From CAYHPY01 sp964358485 (lineage in GTDB: Bacteria; Elusimicrobiota; Elusimicrobia; UBA1565; UBA9628), in assembly GCA_964358485.1 (NCBI GenBank), contig CAYHPY010000064.1:1-21625 (forward strand): a stretch of DNA of 21,625 nucleotides. The letters are read 5' to 3'. Both the position numbers and the translations under genes were made by a program. Positions 12,665 through 20,412 of this stretch are shown here, piece by piece. Numbering within the stretch: position 1 is the stretch's first letter; every line of letters starts with the position of its first letter. The notes beneath the pieces are model-generated. The model was not told where the DNA came from, ran no database searches, and saw only the letters and a program-made list of their open reading frames with translations.

Positions 12665-13903
12665 ATGGCGATGATCCTCAAGCGCGGAGAGCTTCCCTCC
12701 ACCCCGCACACGGAATTTCGCCCCAAAGACGGGGCCTTCGCCCTCGAGGAGATTCACGGCGCCTACGGCTTCAGCGGCGCCTGGTCCCGGAAGATGCACC
12801 TGCGAAGCTACCCGACGGTCCAGGCCCTGCCGCCCGCCCGGGCCTCGTTCGATCTCAAGCCCAAGCCCGCCCCGGAGCTCCCCCTCCAACCTTTCCACAT
12901 TCGGACGGCGCGTCTGCCTTATGGCGGGGATTTTATCCGGGGTCGGATGGTTTTGCTGTACGGCAAAACCACTTCAATTTCCGTGTGCAAACCTGTCAGG
13001 TCGGCTCCGGAAGGAGAGTTTTTCCGGAACGGGGATGGGCATGAATGCTTTTTTGTCCAAGAAGGGAACGGAATTTTGGAGACGGAATACGGAAAAATCA
13101 GATTCAAAAGAGGACATTACATCGTCATTCCCAAGGGAACGACATATCGAATGAGCCTCGATACCGAGCGCGGGTTTTTCCTGGGTATCGAGTCTCTATA
13201 TCCAATACACTTCGCTCCCCACCATCTTAATTCCCACGGGCAGGCCACGATGATGGCGCCGGTCACGGAAACCGAGATCGGGGCGCCCGAGTTTTGCGAG
13301 CCCATCGACAAGAGGGGGCGCTATCCGATTTTGGTCAAGCACGATGGGGGCCGCGTCAGCCGCCTGACTTTGAACCACCATCCTTTCGATCTGGCCGGCT
13401 GGGAGGGCGCCCTTTATCCGTTTACCTTCCATGTCGACGATCACCGGGGGATCGCCCGGGAGATTCATTCGGCCCCGCCGGTCCTGCAGACCTTCCAAGC
13501 CGGGGAGGCCCCGCATTCCGGTTTTTCGATCTGCACCTTCAAGCCCCAGATGGACGGCTGGCATCCCCGGGACGTGCCGGCTCCCTACGCCCATTTCAAC
13601 GTCGATTCCGACGAGGCCATGTTCTTCGCCAACGCCGATTACGGGGCCCGCAAGGGGGTCATCGAGCCGGGGTCCTTGACCTTCCACCCCGCCAGCCTCC
13701 CGCACAGCCCCCAGGGAAACGCGGCCGAGAAATCCACCTCCAACCGCGGCAAGCTCAGCAAGCGCCTGGCCGTGATGATCGACACCTTTTTCGAGCCTCT
13801 GTCGCCCACCCGGGACGCCCTGGCCGTCCGGGACCGGGATTACCCGATGAGCTGGGCCCGGTTGGAACATTCAAGCGGCGCGCCGGATTCCCCTTCGGCG
13901 TGA
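12665..13903 (+). CDS. hmgA: Homogentisate 1,2-dioxygenase (HmgA, COG3508-type)
   Basis: This Fe(II) enzyme opens the homogentisate ring with O2 to give maleylacetoacetate. The 412-residue cupin protein has the family segments HTEFRPKDG near the N-terminus, NHHPFDLAGWEGALYPFTFH (237-256), FQAGEAPHSGFSICTFKP (277-294), PYAHFNVDSDEAMFF (307-321) and LTFHPASLPHSPQG (338-351). Likely iron ligands are His310, Glu317 and a His at 341 or 347, by analogy with the His-Glu-His set of characterised enzymes. The start is ATG 12665, or ATG 12671 (MILKRGEL), one nt after FAH ends. Bases of about 12960-13200 are far less GC-rich (about 48% by hand count) than the rest, although the frame is intact. It overlaps the next gene as TGATG. 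Confidence 0.9.
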   Translation: MAMILKRGELPSTPHTEFRPKDGAFALEEIHGAYGFSGAWSRKMHLRSYPTVQALPPARASFDLKPKPAPELPLQPFHIRTARLPYGGDFIRGRMVLLYGKTTSISVCKPVRSAPEGEFFRNGDGHECFFVQEGNGILETEYGKIRFKRGHYIVIPKGTTYRMSLDTERGFFLGIESLYPIHFAPHHLNSHGQATMMAPVTETEIGAPEFCEPIDKRGRYPILVKHDGGRVSRLTLNHHPFDLAGWEGALYPFTFHVDDHRGIAREIHSAPPVLQTFQAGEAPHSGFSICTFKPQMDGWHPRDVPAPYAHFNVDSDEAMFFANADYGARKGVIEPGSLTFHPASLPHSPQGNAAEKSTSNRGKLSKRLAVMIDTFFEPLSPTRDALAVRDRDYPMSWARLEHSSGAPDSPSA

Positions 13904-14514
13904 TGATCCTCGATCCCGAAGCCCTCGCCGCCCGGGACCGCTACGGACTGCTCATTTCGGTGATCGTGCCCCGCCCGATCGCCTGGGTCTCCACGGTCGA
14001 TGCCGAGGGCAAAATGAATCTGGCCCCCTTCAGTTTCTTCACCGGCATCACCGCCAATCCGATGAGCGTGTGCTTCGCGCCGGTCAACAACCGCGACGGA
14101 CGCCGCAAGGACACCCTCCTCAACATCGAGGCCACCCGCCAGTTCGTGGTCAACCTCGCCACCGAAGCCACCGCCGTCAAAATGAACCAGACTTCGGCCA
14201 ATTACCCCCACGGGGTGAGCGAATTCGAGAAGGCGGGCCTGACCCCCCTTCCCAGCGTCAAGGTCCGCCCTCCCCGGGTCAAGGAATCGCCGATCCATTT
14301 GGAGTGCGAACTGCTCCAGATCGTGACCTTGAGCCAGGGGGCCCTGGGAGGGCACCTGGTGATCGGCAAGGTGGTTCTCGTCCATGCCGATGAATCGGTC
14401 TACAAAGATGGCCGCGTGCGGCATCAAGACCTCAAGCCCATCGGCCGGATGGAAGGAGACTGGTACACCCGGACCACCGACGACTTCGAACTGCCGCGGC
14501 CCAACGCGACCTAG
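13903..14514 (+). CDS. Flavin reductase-like (FMN-binding split barrel) protein
   Basis: This 203-residue protein belongs to the flavin reductase-like family (DIM6/NTAB). The hallmark segment RPIAWVSTVDAEGKMNLAPF (24-43) continues as SFFTGITANP and then PVNNRDGRRKDTLLNIEATR, which form the FMN-binding face of the split barrel. Family members either reduce flavin with NAD(P)H for a partner monooxygenase or simply bind FMN. No monooxygenase partner is visible in this operon, so its job here is unclear. The start ATG 13903 overlaps the homogentisate dioxygenase stop (TGATG), indicating coupled translation. The TAGGAGA at its own stop serves as ribosome site for the next gene. I recall similar genes beside homogentisate-pathway genes elsewhere, but could not check this. 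Confidence 0.83.
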   Translation: MILDPEALAARDRYGLLISVIVPRPIAWVSTVDAEGKMNLAPFSFFTGITANPMSVCFAPVNNRDGRRKDTLLNIEATRQFVVNLATEATAVKMNQTSANYPHGVSEFEKAGLTPLPSVKVRPPRVKESPIHLECELLQIVTLSQGALGGHLVIGKVVLVHADESVYKDGRVRHQDLKPIGRMEGDWYTRTTDDFELPRPNAT

Positions 14515-14524
14515 GAGAATCGAC

Positions 14525-15274
14525 ATGCCCCAGGGATTTCTGAACTTCAACGTGGACCACATGACCTTTCTGGTGGACCCCAAGTTTTACAACGTCAGCT
14601 ACGCGCTGTTTCGCATCATCCTCGGGGTCGGGCCCAAGGACATCATCTACGAAAAGCGCCGCCGCTGGCCCGGGGCCGACGCGGAGGAATCCATGACCTT
14701 CGCCTCCTGCATCGGGGAGGCTTCAAACAAAGGCGGCCTCAATAAAACCATCATCGCCGTGGTCCAACCCACCGAACCGGCCTCCCAAGGCTCCCATGTC
14801 CGGGACATTCTAAAGAACCGCGGCGGCTCGGCCCATTGGCAGCACATCGCCTTGCGCACCCCGGATCTTCTGGCCTTTCACAAGCACGCCCGGGAGCGGG
14901 GAGTCAATTTCATCACCCCGATCCTCAAGGACGCCGACGAGGACCTGATCCAGGTCTTCAGCGGAGAGTGGAATTTGCCCGGCGCCACGCCGTCGGGAAT
15001 CTTCTTCGAGTTCGTCCAGCGCAATCCGGGCAAGACCTTGCTCAAGAAGCTCGCCGAGTCCAACCGGGAGTCATGGTTTCGGGACAAGACCTTCATGGGC
15101 CTTTATGGGGAGAAGGAGAACGAGTACCGCCGGGGAAAAGTCCGGCCCTTCATCGATGAGGCCCTGTTCGGGAAAATTTCGGGCCTCTTAAAGGGCAAAC
15201 GCCAGTGGGAGATCACGCCCAAGGACCTGGCCGCCGTGGAAGCGGCGATGAAGGCTTACGCCAAGCGGTCCTAG
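14525..15274 (+). CDS. Half-length 4-hydroxyphenylpyruvate dioxygenase-like VOC protein
   Basis: This 249-residue protein has the vicinal-oxygen-chelate fold. It resembles only the catalytic C-terminal half of 4-hydroxyphenylpyruvate dioxygenase, which normally has about 350 or more residues. The expected Fe(II) ligands are present: His12 in FNVDHMTFLV, His107 in HWQHIALRTPDL, and Glu162 in SGIFFEFVQR. The segment ARERGVNFITP followed by EDLIQVFSGEW also matches the HPPD core. The non-catalytic N-terminal domain is absent, and the H107-E162 spacing (55) is shorter than in classical HPPD. By operon context it should make homogentisate from 4-hydroxyphenylpyruvate, but another VOC substrate is possible. 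ATG 14525 follows TAGGAGA with 6 nt spacing, a good ribosome site. It ends with its stop interlocked with the convergent gene. Confidence 0.78.
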   Translation: MPQGFLNFNVDHMTFLVDPKFYNVSYALFRIILGVGPKDIIYEKRRRWPGADAEESMTFASCIGEASNKGGLNKTIIAVVQPTEPASQGSHVRDILKNRGGSAHWQHIALRTPDLLAFHKHARERGVNFITPILKDADEDLIQVFSGEWNLPGATPSGIFFEFVQRNPGKTLLKKLAESNRESWFRDKTFMGLYGEKENEYRRGKVRPFIDEALFGKISGLLKGKRQWEITPKDLAAVEAAMKAYAKRS

Positions 15275-15879
15275 CGCGCCGCCCCGCCCTTTCCCGCCCC
15301 GGAAAGGGCCGTAAAGAGCTTTGTTTTCCGCTCCAGGACCTCGTCCCCGATCTTCTTGAGCAGGGGCTTATCCTCCAAGCTCTGGATGGATTGGACGGCC
15401 TTGAGATCCGCCGCCGCGTCGCCCGCGATCATGCGGGCAAACCGGGCCGCGCCCTGGATGCGGACCGCCTCCTGCATGCGCTTGAGTTGCCCGCTGACGG
15501 GCACCGCGTCGATGGACTCTCCCTTCAATTCTTTTTGCTCGGCCTCCAGCCGGTCGGCCTCGTCCCCGAGGACCGCGGCGACCGCCTCCCAGTATTTGAA
15601 CCGAAGATTGGAAATCAGGCGGGCGTCCTCAAGATTGTCCAGCTTGAGGCCGTTGACCTCGTCGAACTCCGCCGCGTAGGGCAGGAACATGAACAAAGGC
15701 GCGAACTCGATGGGGGCCCCGCCGACCATCTTGAGGTGCTCGGGAGCCTTGGAGACGGCGGTCCGGACCTCGGCTTCGGCCAGGGCGATGTCCTTGACGT
15801 CACGCAGGACCGGCTGTTGGGCTAGAATCGGCTGGATGAAAGCGGCGACGGCGAGCGCGGCGAGCGGAAGGCTTTTCAT
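15271..15879 (-). CDS. Exported protein of unknown function
   Basis: This 202-residue protein has a clear Sec signal peptide, MKSLPLAALAVAAFIQPILA, with probable cleavage before QQP. The mature part is largely helical, with charged segments (LGDEADRLEAEQKELKG, LKKIGDEVLERKTKLF) and no motif I recognise. ATG 15879 is chosen over the more upstream in-frame start at 15909 because it begins the signal peptide and has AGGAGA (15891-15886) six nt upstream. The 107-nt upstream gap holds no other gene. A weak GGCTACGCT/TAATAG region could be its promoter. Its stop codon interlocks with that of the convergent HPPD-like gene in the tetranucleotide CTAG. Function unknown. Confidence 0.75.
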   Translation of the reverse strand: MKSLPLAALAVAAFIQPILAQQPVLRDVKDIALAEAEVRTAVSKAPEHLKMVGGAPIEFAPLFMFLPYAAEFDEVNGLKLDNLEDARLISNLRFKYWEAVAAVLGDEADRLEAEQKELKGESIDAVPVSGQLKRMQEAVRIQGAARFARMIAGDAAADLKAVQSIQSLEDKPLLKKIGDEVLERKTKLFTALSGAGKGGAAR

Positions 15880-15986
15880 GGGTTGTCTCCTGGCTGGGGA
15901 AAATCGCATCCCTATTAGCGTAGCCCGCCCCGCGTCCGGGGGAAAGTGTCTTTGGGCCTAAGCAGACCTGGGTCTTTTGCGGCGGG

Positions 15987-17315
15987 TCAGCGGCGGCCCT
16001 CGGACACCCCGGCGGCCTGATAGGTCAAATTGACCAACCCCAGGTCCTTGGCCCCGAATCCGGCCCCCGTCACGCTCCCCGCGTTGAGCGAAAGGCGTCC
16101 GGGCTTGGCCTCCATGGCGGCGACGACGAGTTTCGCGCCGGAGGGCCCTTCTTCCACGAATTCCTCGCCCAGCTTCCTCAGAGTGAAGGAATCCCCCTCA
16201 AAATCTTTTTTATCGAATTTTCCAGGACGGCGGATCGCCTTGAACTCGACGCCGTCCAGGTAGCCCTCCACGATCTTGGCGTGGAGCTCGAAATGGGTCC
16301 TCGCGGCCTTAAGAGAAAGCGGGTAGATCGAGATCACCAACAACCGGTCTTCGCCGGCCTTATAGGACCTCGCGACGGCTTTGGCCACGGTGGGCCGCCC
16401 CTTCTCCTTAAAAATGTATTTGGGAGGCGGGGGCGGCGGCGGTTCCTCGCCCTCGGCAGGAGGCGGGGCCTCCTCGTCCGGAGCCCTGACCTTGGTTCGA
16501 ATGATCCGGAGGACGGCTTGGGTTATAATCGACTCCGGATCGCCGGCCTTTCTCACGGAAATGGGAGACCACCCCGCGCCTTCCCGGGGGATCTTCACGG
16601 TGCTGACCCGGCGGGGCTTGGGCGCCTCGTCCACGGGGGCCTTCTCGGGCTCCGCGCCCGCGGCCGTCCCGGTGGAAGCGGGGGGTTCCCCGAGCACGAC
16701 CGGGGGGGCGCCCTCCGTCGCGGCCTTGCCTCCCGGCGGAACCAAGGAGGCCCTCACTTCCTCGAAGGCCACTTCCGCCACGCCCTTGGCTTCCTCGGTG
16801 TTGTACCCGACGTTGAGGGTGATGCATTTCTTGGGCTTGATCCGGATGAACAGGTAATCCTGGACCCGAACGCCCTTTTCACAGGAAAGCTTGAAGGCGT
16901 CCTTGCCTTGGTGCTTCTCTTGAACCATTTCCCCTTTGGCGTCCTGCTGGGTTTTCTTGCAGAAATCGGCCAGGAACTCGTCCCCGCAGTCCTCGAGGGT
17001 CACCTGAAGGACCGCCATTTGTTTGGAAACATCCAGCCCGGTCATGGATTTCCCCGGGCTCTCCTTGCTCCAGAGCCAGACCGTCGCTCCCGGCTGGGGT
17101 TCCTTCTTGGGCAGGCCCGCCGGCTGGGTGAAAGTCCAACCCGCGTCTCCGATCGAGCACTTCTTGGACTCGCCCGCCTCGCACTTGGGATAGTTCTTGG
17201 GATCGATGGCCGGGGCGGCCAGGGCGGCTCCCCCGAAAAACAGGAAAGCGAGGGCGGAAAGAAGCCTGGGCCCCGCCCTATCGGCCCGGCAAGTCAAGCA
17301 AGTCAAGTAAGTCAA
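15987..17315 (-). CDS. Secreted protein of unknown function with proline-rich linker
   Basis: Up to 442 residues. A signal peptide is evident (RLLSALAFLFFGGAALA, then APA). The mature N-terminal part has several cysteines (CEAGESKKC, CGDEFLADFC, SCEKG, KKC), suggesting disulfides outside the cytoplasm. A linker rich in Ala, Pro and Glu (about 200-235) leads to a second domain, interrupted by a run of seven prolines before KYIFKEKG. I recognise no family. The two halves may be related stress- or envelope-binding domains, but I cannot show this. The start is uncertain: three in-frame TTG codons (17315, 17306, 17297) sit at the head of a 9-nt triple repeat, with GGGGG just upstream. It follows valS by 13 nt and is probably cotranscribed with it. 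Confidence 0.7.
   Translation of the reverse strand: MTYLTCLTCRADRAGPRLLSALAFLFFGGAALAAPAIDPKNYPKCEAGESKKCSIGDAGWTFTQPAGLPKKEPQPGATVWLWSKESPGKSMTGLDVSKQMAVLQVTLEDCGDEFLADFCKKTQQDAKGEMVQEKHQGKDAFKLSCEKGVRVQDYLFIRIKPKKCITLNVGYNTEEAKGVAEVAFEEVRASLVPPGGKAATEGAPPVVLGEPPASTGTAAGAEPEKAPVDEAPKPRRVSTVKIPREGAGWSPISVRKAGDPESIITQAVLRIIRTKVRAPDEEAPPPAEGEEPPPPPPPKYIFKEKGRPTVAKAVARSYKAGEDRLLVISIYPLSLKAARTHFELHAKIVEGYLDGVEFKAIRRPGKFDKKDFEGDSFTLRKLGEEFVEEGPSGAKLVVAAMEAKPGRLSLNAGSVTGAGFGAKDLGLVNLTYQAAGVSEGRR
17289..17315 (-). repeat. Three tandem 9-nt repeats (TTGACTTRC) at the start of the secreted-protein gene
   Basis: On the minus strand TTGACTTAC, TTGACTTGC and TTGACTTGC follow each other without gaps. 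Each copy begins with a possible TTG start in the frame of the gene and also with a TTGACT -35-like hexamer. The only -10-like sequence at suitable spacing (GATAGG) is poor, so translation-start or repeat-slippage explanations are as likely as a promoter array. Confidence 0.7.
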
Positions 17316-17328
17316 CCCCCGGCACCAA

Positions 17329-20028
17329 TCAGCGGAGGAGGAGGAGGGTTTCGCGCAGGCGCGCGATTTTGGCCAGGAGCGACTCGTGCTGGGAGCGGGC
17401 CAGGGCCACCTCGGCCTCGGGGGCTCGGGCCAGGAAGTCCTTGTTCTCGGCCTTGCGAGCCACCTTGACCAGGTCCTCCTCGGTTTTGGCCAATTCCTTC
17501 TCCAGGCGCTTGCGCTCGGCCTCGAAGTCGATGACCCCCGCCAGCGGAATGTAGAAGGTGAGTCCTCCCGCCACCGCGGTGGCGCTTTGGGGCGGGCGGG
17601 AGCCGTCGGGGGAGGCTTCCAGGGTCTCCAGCCGGGCCATCGCGTTGACGTAGCCCGCGTGGCGCGCCAACAGGCCGCAAGCGGCCTCCGGGCCGTTGGA
17701 ATAGTACACCTTGATCTTCTGTCCCGGCGGGACGTTGAGCTGGGAGCGGACCGAGCGGATGGCGGCCGTGGCCTCCATGAGAAACGCCATCTTCTTGCGG
17801 GAGTCCTCGTCAGAGAAGCCGGCGCCGAGTCCCGGGGCCCCGGCGCGCAGGATGAAATCCGCCGTTTCGCCCGAGTAGGGCCGCAGGGCGGCGAAAAGCT
17901 CCTCGGTGATATAGGGCATGAACGGGTGCAGCATTTTGAGGGTCCCGGACAGCACCCCCACCAGGATGGCGCGCGCGGTTTCCTTGGCCGGGCCGTCGGG
18001 GCCCTGCAGGCGGACCTTGGCCAGCTCCACGTACCAATCGCAGAACTTGTCCCAGAGAAAACCGTAGAGGACGTCGGCGGCCGCGGCCGGATTCCAGGCC
18101 TCCATGCGGGCCCGGGTCTCGGCCAGGGCGGCGCGGTATTCGGCCAGAATCCATTGGTCGGCCAGCTCCAAGGACGCGGGGTCGAGCGCCTCCAGGGAGT
18201 AGCCGCCGGCGGGCGCGGCTTCCGGAAGGTTCATGAGCACGAAGCGCGTGGAATTCCAAAGCTTGTTGGAGAAATTCCGCGCCCCCACGGTCGAATCCTC
18301 GGAGAATGGGATGTCCCGGCCCGGGTGGGCCTGGGCCATCAGGGAGAAGCGCAGGGCGTCGGTCCCGAACTTGTCCATGAGGACCAAGGGGTCGACCACG
18401 TTGCCCAGGGATTTGGACATCTTCTTGCCCTTCTTGTCCCGGACGATCCCGTGGATCACCGCGTCGGAGAAAGGAACCTCCCCCATCGCCTCCAGCCCCA
18501 TCATCTGCATCCGGGCGACCCACAGATAAAGAATCTCGTAGCCCGTGACCAGCACGCTGGTCGGGTAGTAGTACGCCAGGTCCGGGGTCTTGTCCGGCCA
18601 GCCGAACACCGACATCGGCCAGAGGCCGGAGGAAAACCAGGTGTCCAGCACGTCCTCGTCCTGCTCGAAGGAATTCCCCCCGCACTCGCCGCAGCGCTCG
18701 GGCCGGCCGACGGAAACCACGGGCTTGGCGGAGGGCCGCCGGGGCATGAAGCGGTCGTAGCACTCCTGGCAATACCACACCGGGATGCGGTGGCCCCACC
18801 AGATCTGCCGGGAAATGCACCAGTCCCGGATGTTGCGGAGCCATTCCATGTAAGGCTTGGCCCAGGATTCGGGATGGATCTTGAATTTCCCGGATTCGAC
18901 GGCGGCGATGGCGGGGGCGGCCATGGCGCTCATGCGCACGAACCATTGGTCCGACAGCAGGGGCTCGATGACCGAGGAACAGCGGTAGCAGGTCCCGACG
19001 GAATGGTGATGATCTTCGGTCTTGCGCAGATACCCGCCCGCCTCCAAGCCCTTGAGGACCTCTTCCCGGGCTTTTTCCCGGGAGAGGCCCTGGAAGGCCT
19101 CCGGGGCCTTGTCGGTGATCCGCCCGTCCGGGCCGATGACCTTGATGGTCTCCAGCGAATGACGGACGCCGATCTCGAAGTCGTTGACGTCGTGGCCCGG
19201 GGTCACCTTGACCGCTCCGGTGCCGAAGGCGAAATCCACCGAGTCGTCGCCCACGACCGCGATCTCCCGCCCCACCAGCGGCAGTTTGACGCGCTTGCCG
19301 GACAAACCGCGGTAGCGCTCGTCGCGGGGATTGACCGCCACGGCCGTGTCGCCCAGCATGGTCTCCGGTCGGGTGGTGGCGACCACGACCCCCTCGGAGC
19401 CGTCGACCTTGGGATAGTGGATGTGCCAAAGATGGCCCTTGCGGTCCTCGTGCTCGACCTCGATGTCGGAGAGGGCGGTCCCGCAGCGGACGCACCAGTT
19501 GACCATCCGCTCGCCGCGGTAGATCAGGCCCTTTTTCCAGAGGGTCTCGAAGGCGTGGTGCACCGAGCGCGCCCGGCCCTCGTCCATCGTGAAGGCCTCC
19601 CGCTCCCAATCCAGGGCGCAGCCCAGGCGGTCCAGCTGGCCCAGGATCGTCGTCTTGATTTGGGCCACCCAAGCCTGCATCCGGGCGATGAAATCCACCC
19701 GCCCCAGCTCGTGGCGGCTGAGCCCCTCGGCCTTGAGCTGTTTTTCCATGACGTTCTGGGTGGCGATGCCGCCGTGGTCGGTCCCGGGCACCCAGAGGGC
19801 CTCCCGGCCGTGCAGCTTATGCCAGCGGACCAGCACGTCCTGCAGGGTGTTGTTGAGGGCGTGGCCCATGTGCAGGGCGCCGGTCACGTTCGGCTGAGGG
19901 ATGACGACGACGAACGGCTCCTTGCCCGGCAGGCGCGCGCCGGGCTGGGAGGAAAACAGCCGCGCGTCCTTCCAGGCTTGGCGCCATTTGTCTTCGACCG
20001 GGGCGGGAGCGTAGGTTTTTTCGAGCAT
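17329..20028 (-). CDS. valS: Valine--tRNA ligase
   Basis: ValRS charges tRNA(Val) and edits misactivated threonine. The 899 residues match bacterial enzymes. Visible are the class I HIGH motif as HMGH (53-56, in PNVTGALHMGHALN), the large CP1 editing insertion (TTRPETMLGDTAVAVNPRDERY), cysteine pairs of the zinc-knuckle type (CVRCGT, CYRCSS, CGECGG), and KMSKS (536-540). The anticodon-binding helical domain follows, then the C-terminal ValRS coiled-coil arm (ERKRLEKELAKTEEDLVKVA) ending at the last residue. ATG 20028 begins 3 nt after the response regulator stops. No strong ribosome site is seen, so coupling to that gene is likely. Confidence 0.97.
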   Translation of the reverse strand: MLEKTYAPAPVEDKWRQAWKDARLFSSQPGARLPGKEPFVVVIPQPNVTGALHMGHALNNTLQDVLVRWHKLHGREALWVPGTDHGGIATQNVMEKQLKAEGLSRHELGRVDFIARMQAWVAQIKTTILGQLDRLGCALDWEREAFTMDEGRARSVHHAFETLWKKGLIYRGERMVNWCVRCGTALSDIEVEHEDRKGHLWHIHYPKVDGSEGVVVATTRPETMLGDTAVAVNPRDERYRGLSGKRVKLPLVGREIAVVGDDSVDFAFGTGAVKVTPGHDVNDFEIGVRHSLETIKVIGPDGRITDKAPEAFQGLSREKAREEVLKGLEAGGYLRKTEDHHHSVGTCYRCSSVIEPLLSDQWFVRMSAMAAPAIAAVESGKFKIHPESWAKPYMEWLRNIRDWCISRQIWWGHRIPVWYCQECYDRFMPRRPSAKPVVSVGRPERCGECGGNSFEQDEDVLDTWFSSGLWPMSVFGWPDKTPDLAYYYPTSVLVTGYEILYLWVARMQMMGLEAMGEVPFSDAVIHGIVRDKKGKKMSKSLGNVVDPLVLMDKFGTDALRFSLMAQAHPGRDIPFSEDSTVGARNFSNKLWNSTRFVLMNLPEAAPAGGYSLEALDPASLELADQWILAEYRAALAETRARMEAWNPAAAADVLYGFLWDKFCDWYVELAKVRLQGPDGPAKETARAILVGVLSGTLKMLHPFMPYITEELFAALRPYSGETADFILRAGAPGLGAGFSDEDSRKKMAFLMEATAAIRSVRSQLNVPPGQKIKVYYSNGPEAACGLLARHAGYVNAMARLETLEASPDGSRPPQSATAVAGGLTFYIPLAGVIDFEAERKRLEKELAKTEEDLVKVARKAENKDFLARAPEAEVALARSQHESLLAKIARLRETLLLLR

Positions 20029-20031
20029 GGT

Positions 20032-20412
20032 TCAGGAGAGCTTCAGCTTTTGACGGATTTTTTTGACCAGGACCTCGGTGTCGATCGGCTTGGTGATGTA
20101 ATCGTAAGCCCCGGCGTCGATGCCGCTCATGACGTCCACCGGCTCATTGGAGCCGCTGAAGATCATCACCGGGATGGCGGCCGTGGCGGGATCGGCCTTG
20201 AGCTTGCGGCATATCTCCCAGCCGTTGACGTCGGGCATGTAGAGGTCCAGGATGAGGAGGTCGGGCTTGCGGGTCAGGATGAGCTCCAGGGCCTTGCCCC
20301 CCTCGTCGACCGCCATAACCGAGAACCCGGAGTGCTCCAAGGCGGCCCGGATGGTCTCCCGGATCAGGAGTTCGTCGTCGACCACCATCACCGTCGGGCG
20401 CGCGCCGGTCAC
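20032..20412 (-). CDS. Stand-alone response regulator receiver domain
   Basis: This 126-residue protein consists of a single CheY-like receiver with no output domain. Conserved residues are the acidic pair Asp12-Asp13 (VVDDE), the phosphoacceptor Asp56 in LLILDLYMPDVNGWE, Ser86 in IFSGS, and Lys108 in DYITKPID. It should act by phosphorylation-dependent protein interaction, as in CheY or Spo0F, or as a phosphorelay intermediate. No histidine kinase lies in the window. The start is GTG 20412, which overlaps the PhoH stop as GTGA, and the stop lies 3 nt before valS. It is therefore expressed with a PIN/PhoH ATPase and a tRNA synthetase. Its partner is unknown. Confidence 0.92.
   Translation of the reverse strand: MTGARPTVMVVDDELLIRETIRAALEHSGFSVMAVDEGGKALELILTRKPDLLILDLYMPDVNGWEICRKLKADPATAAIPVMIFSGSNEPVDVMSGIDAGAYDYITKPIDTEVLVKKIRQKLKLS

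Noticed and set aside
15880..15986. Possible small gene in the 107-nt gap upstream of the exported protein
   Set aside because: No frame with a ribosome site and coding-like composition fits. The region holds only the ribosome site and a weak promoter-like sequence for the gene starting at 15879.
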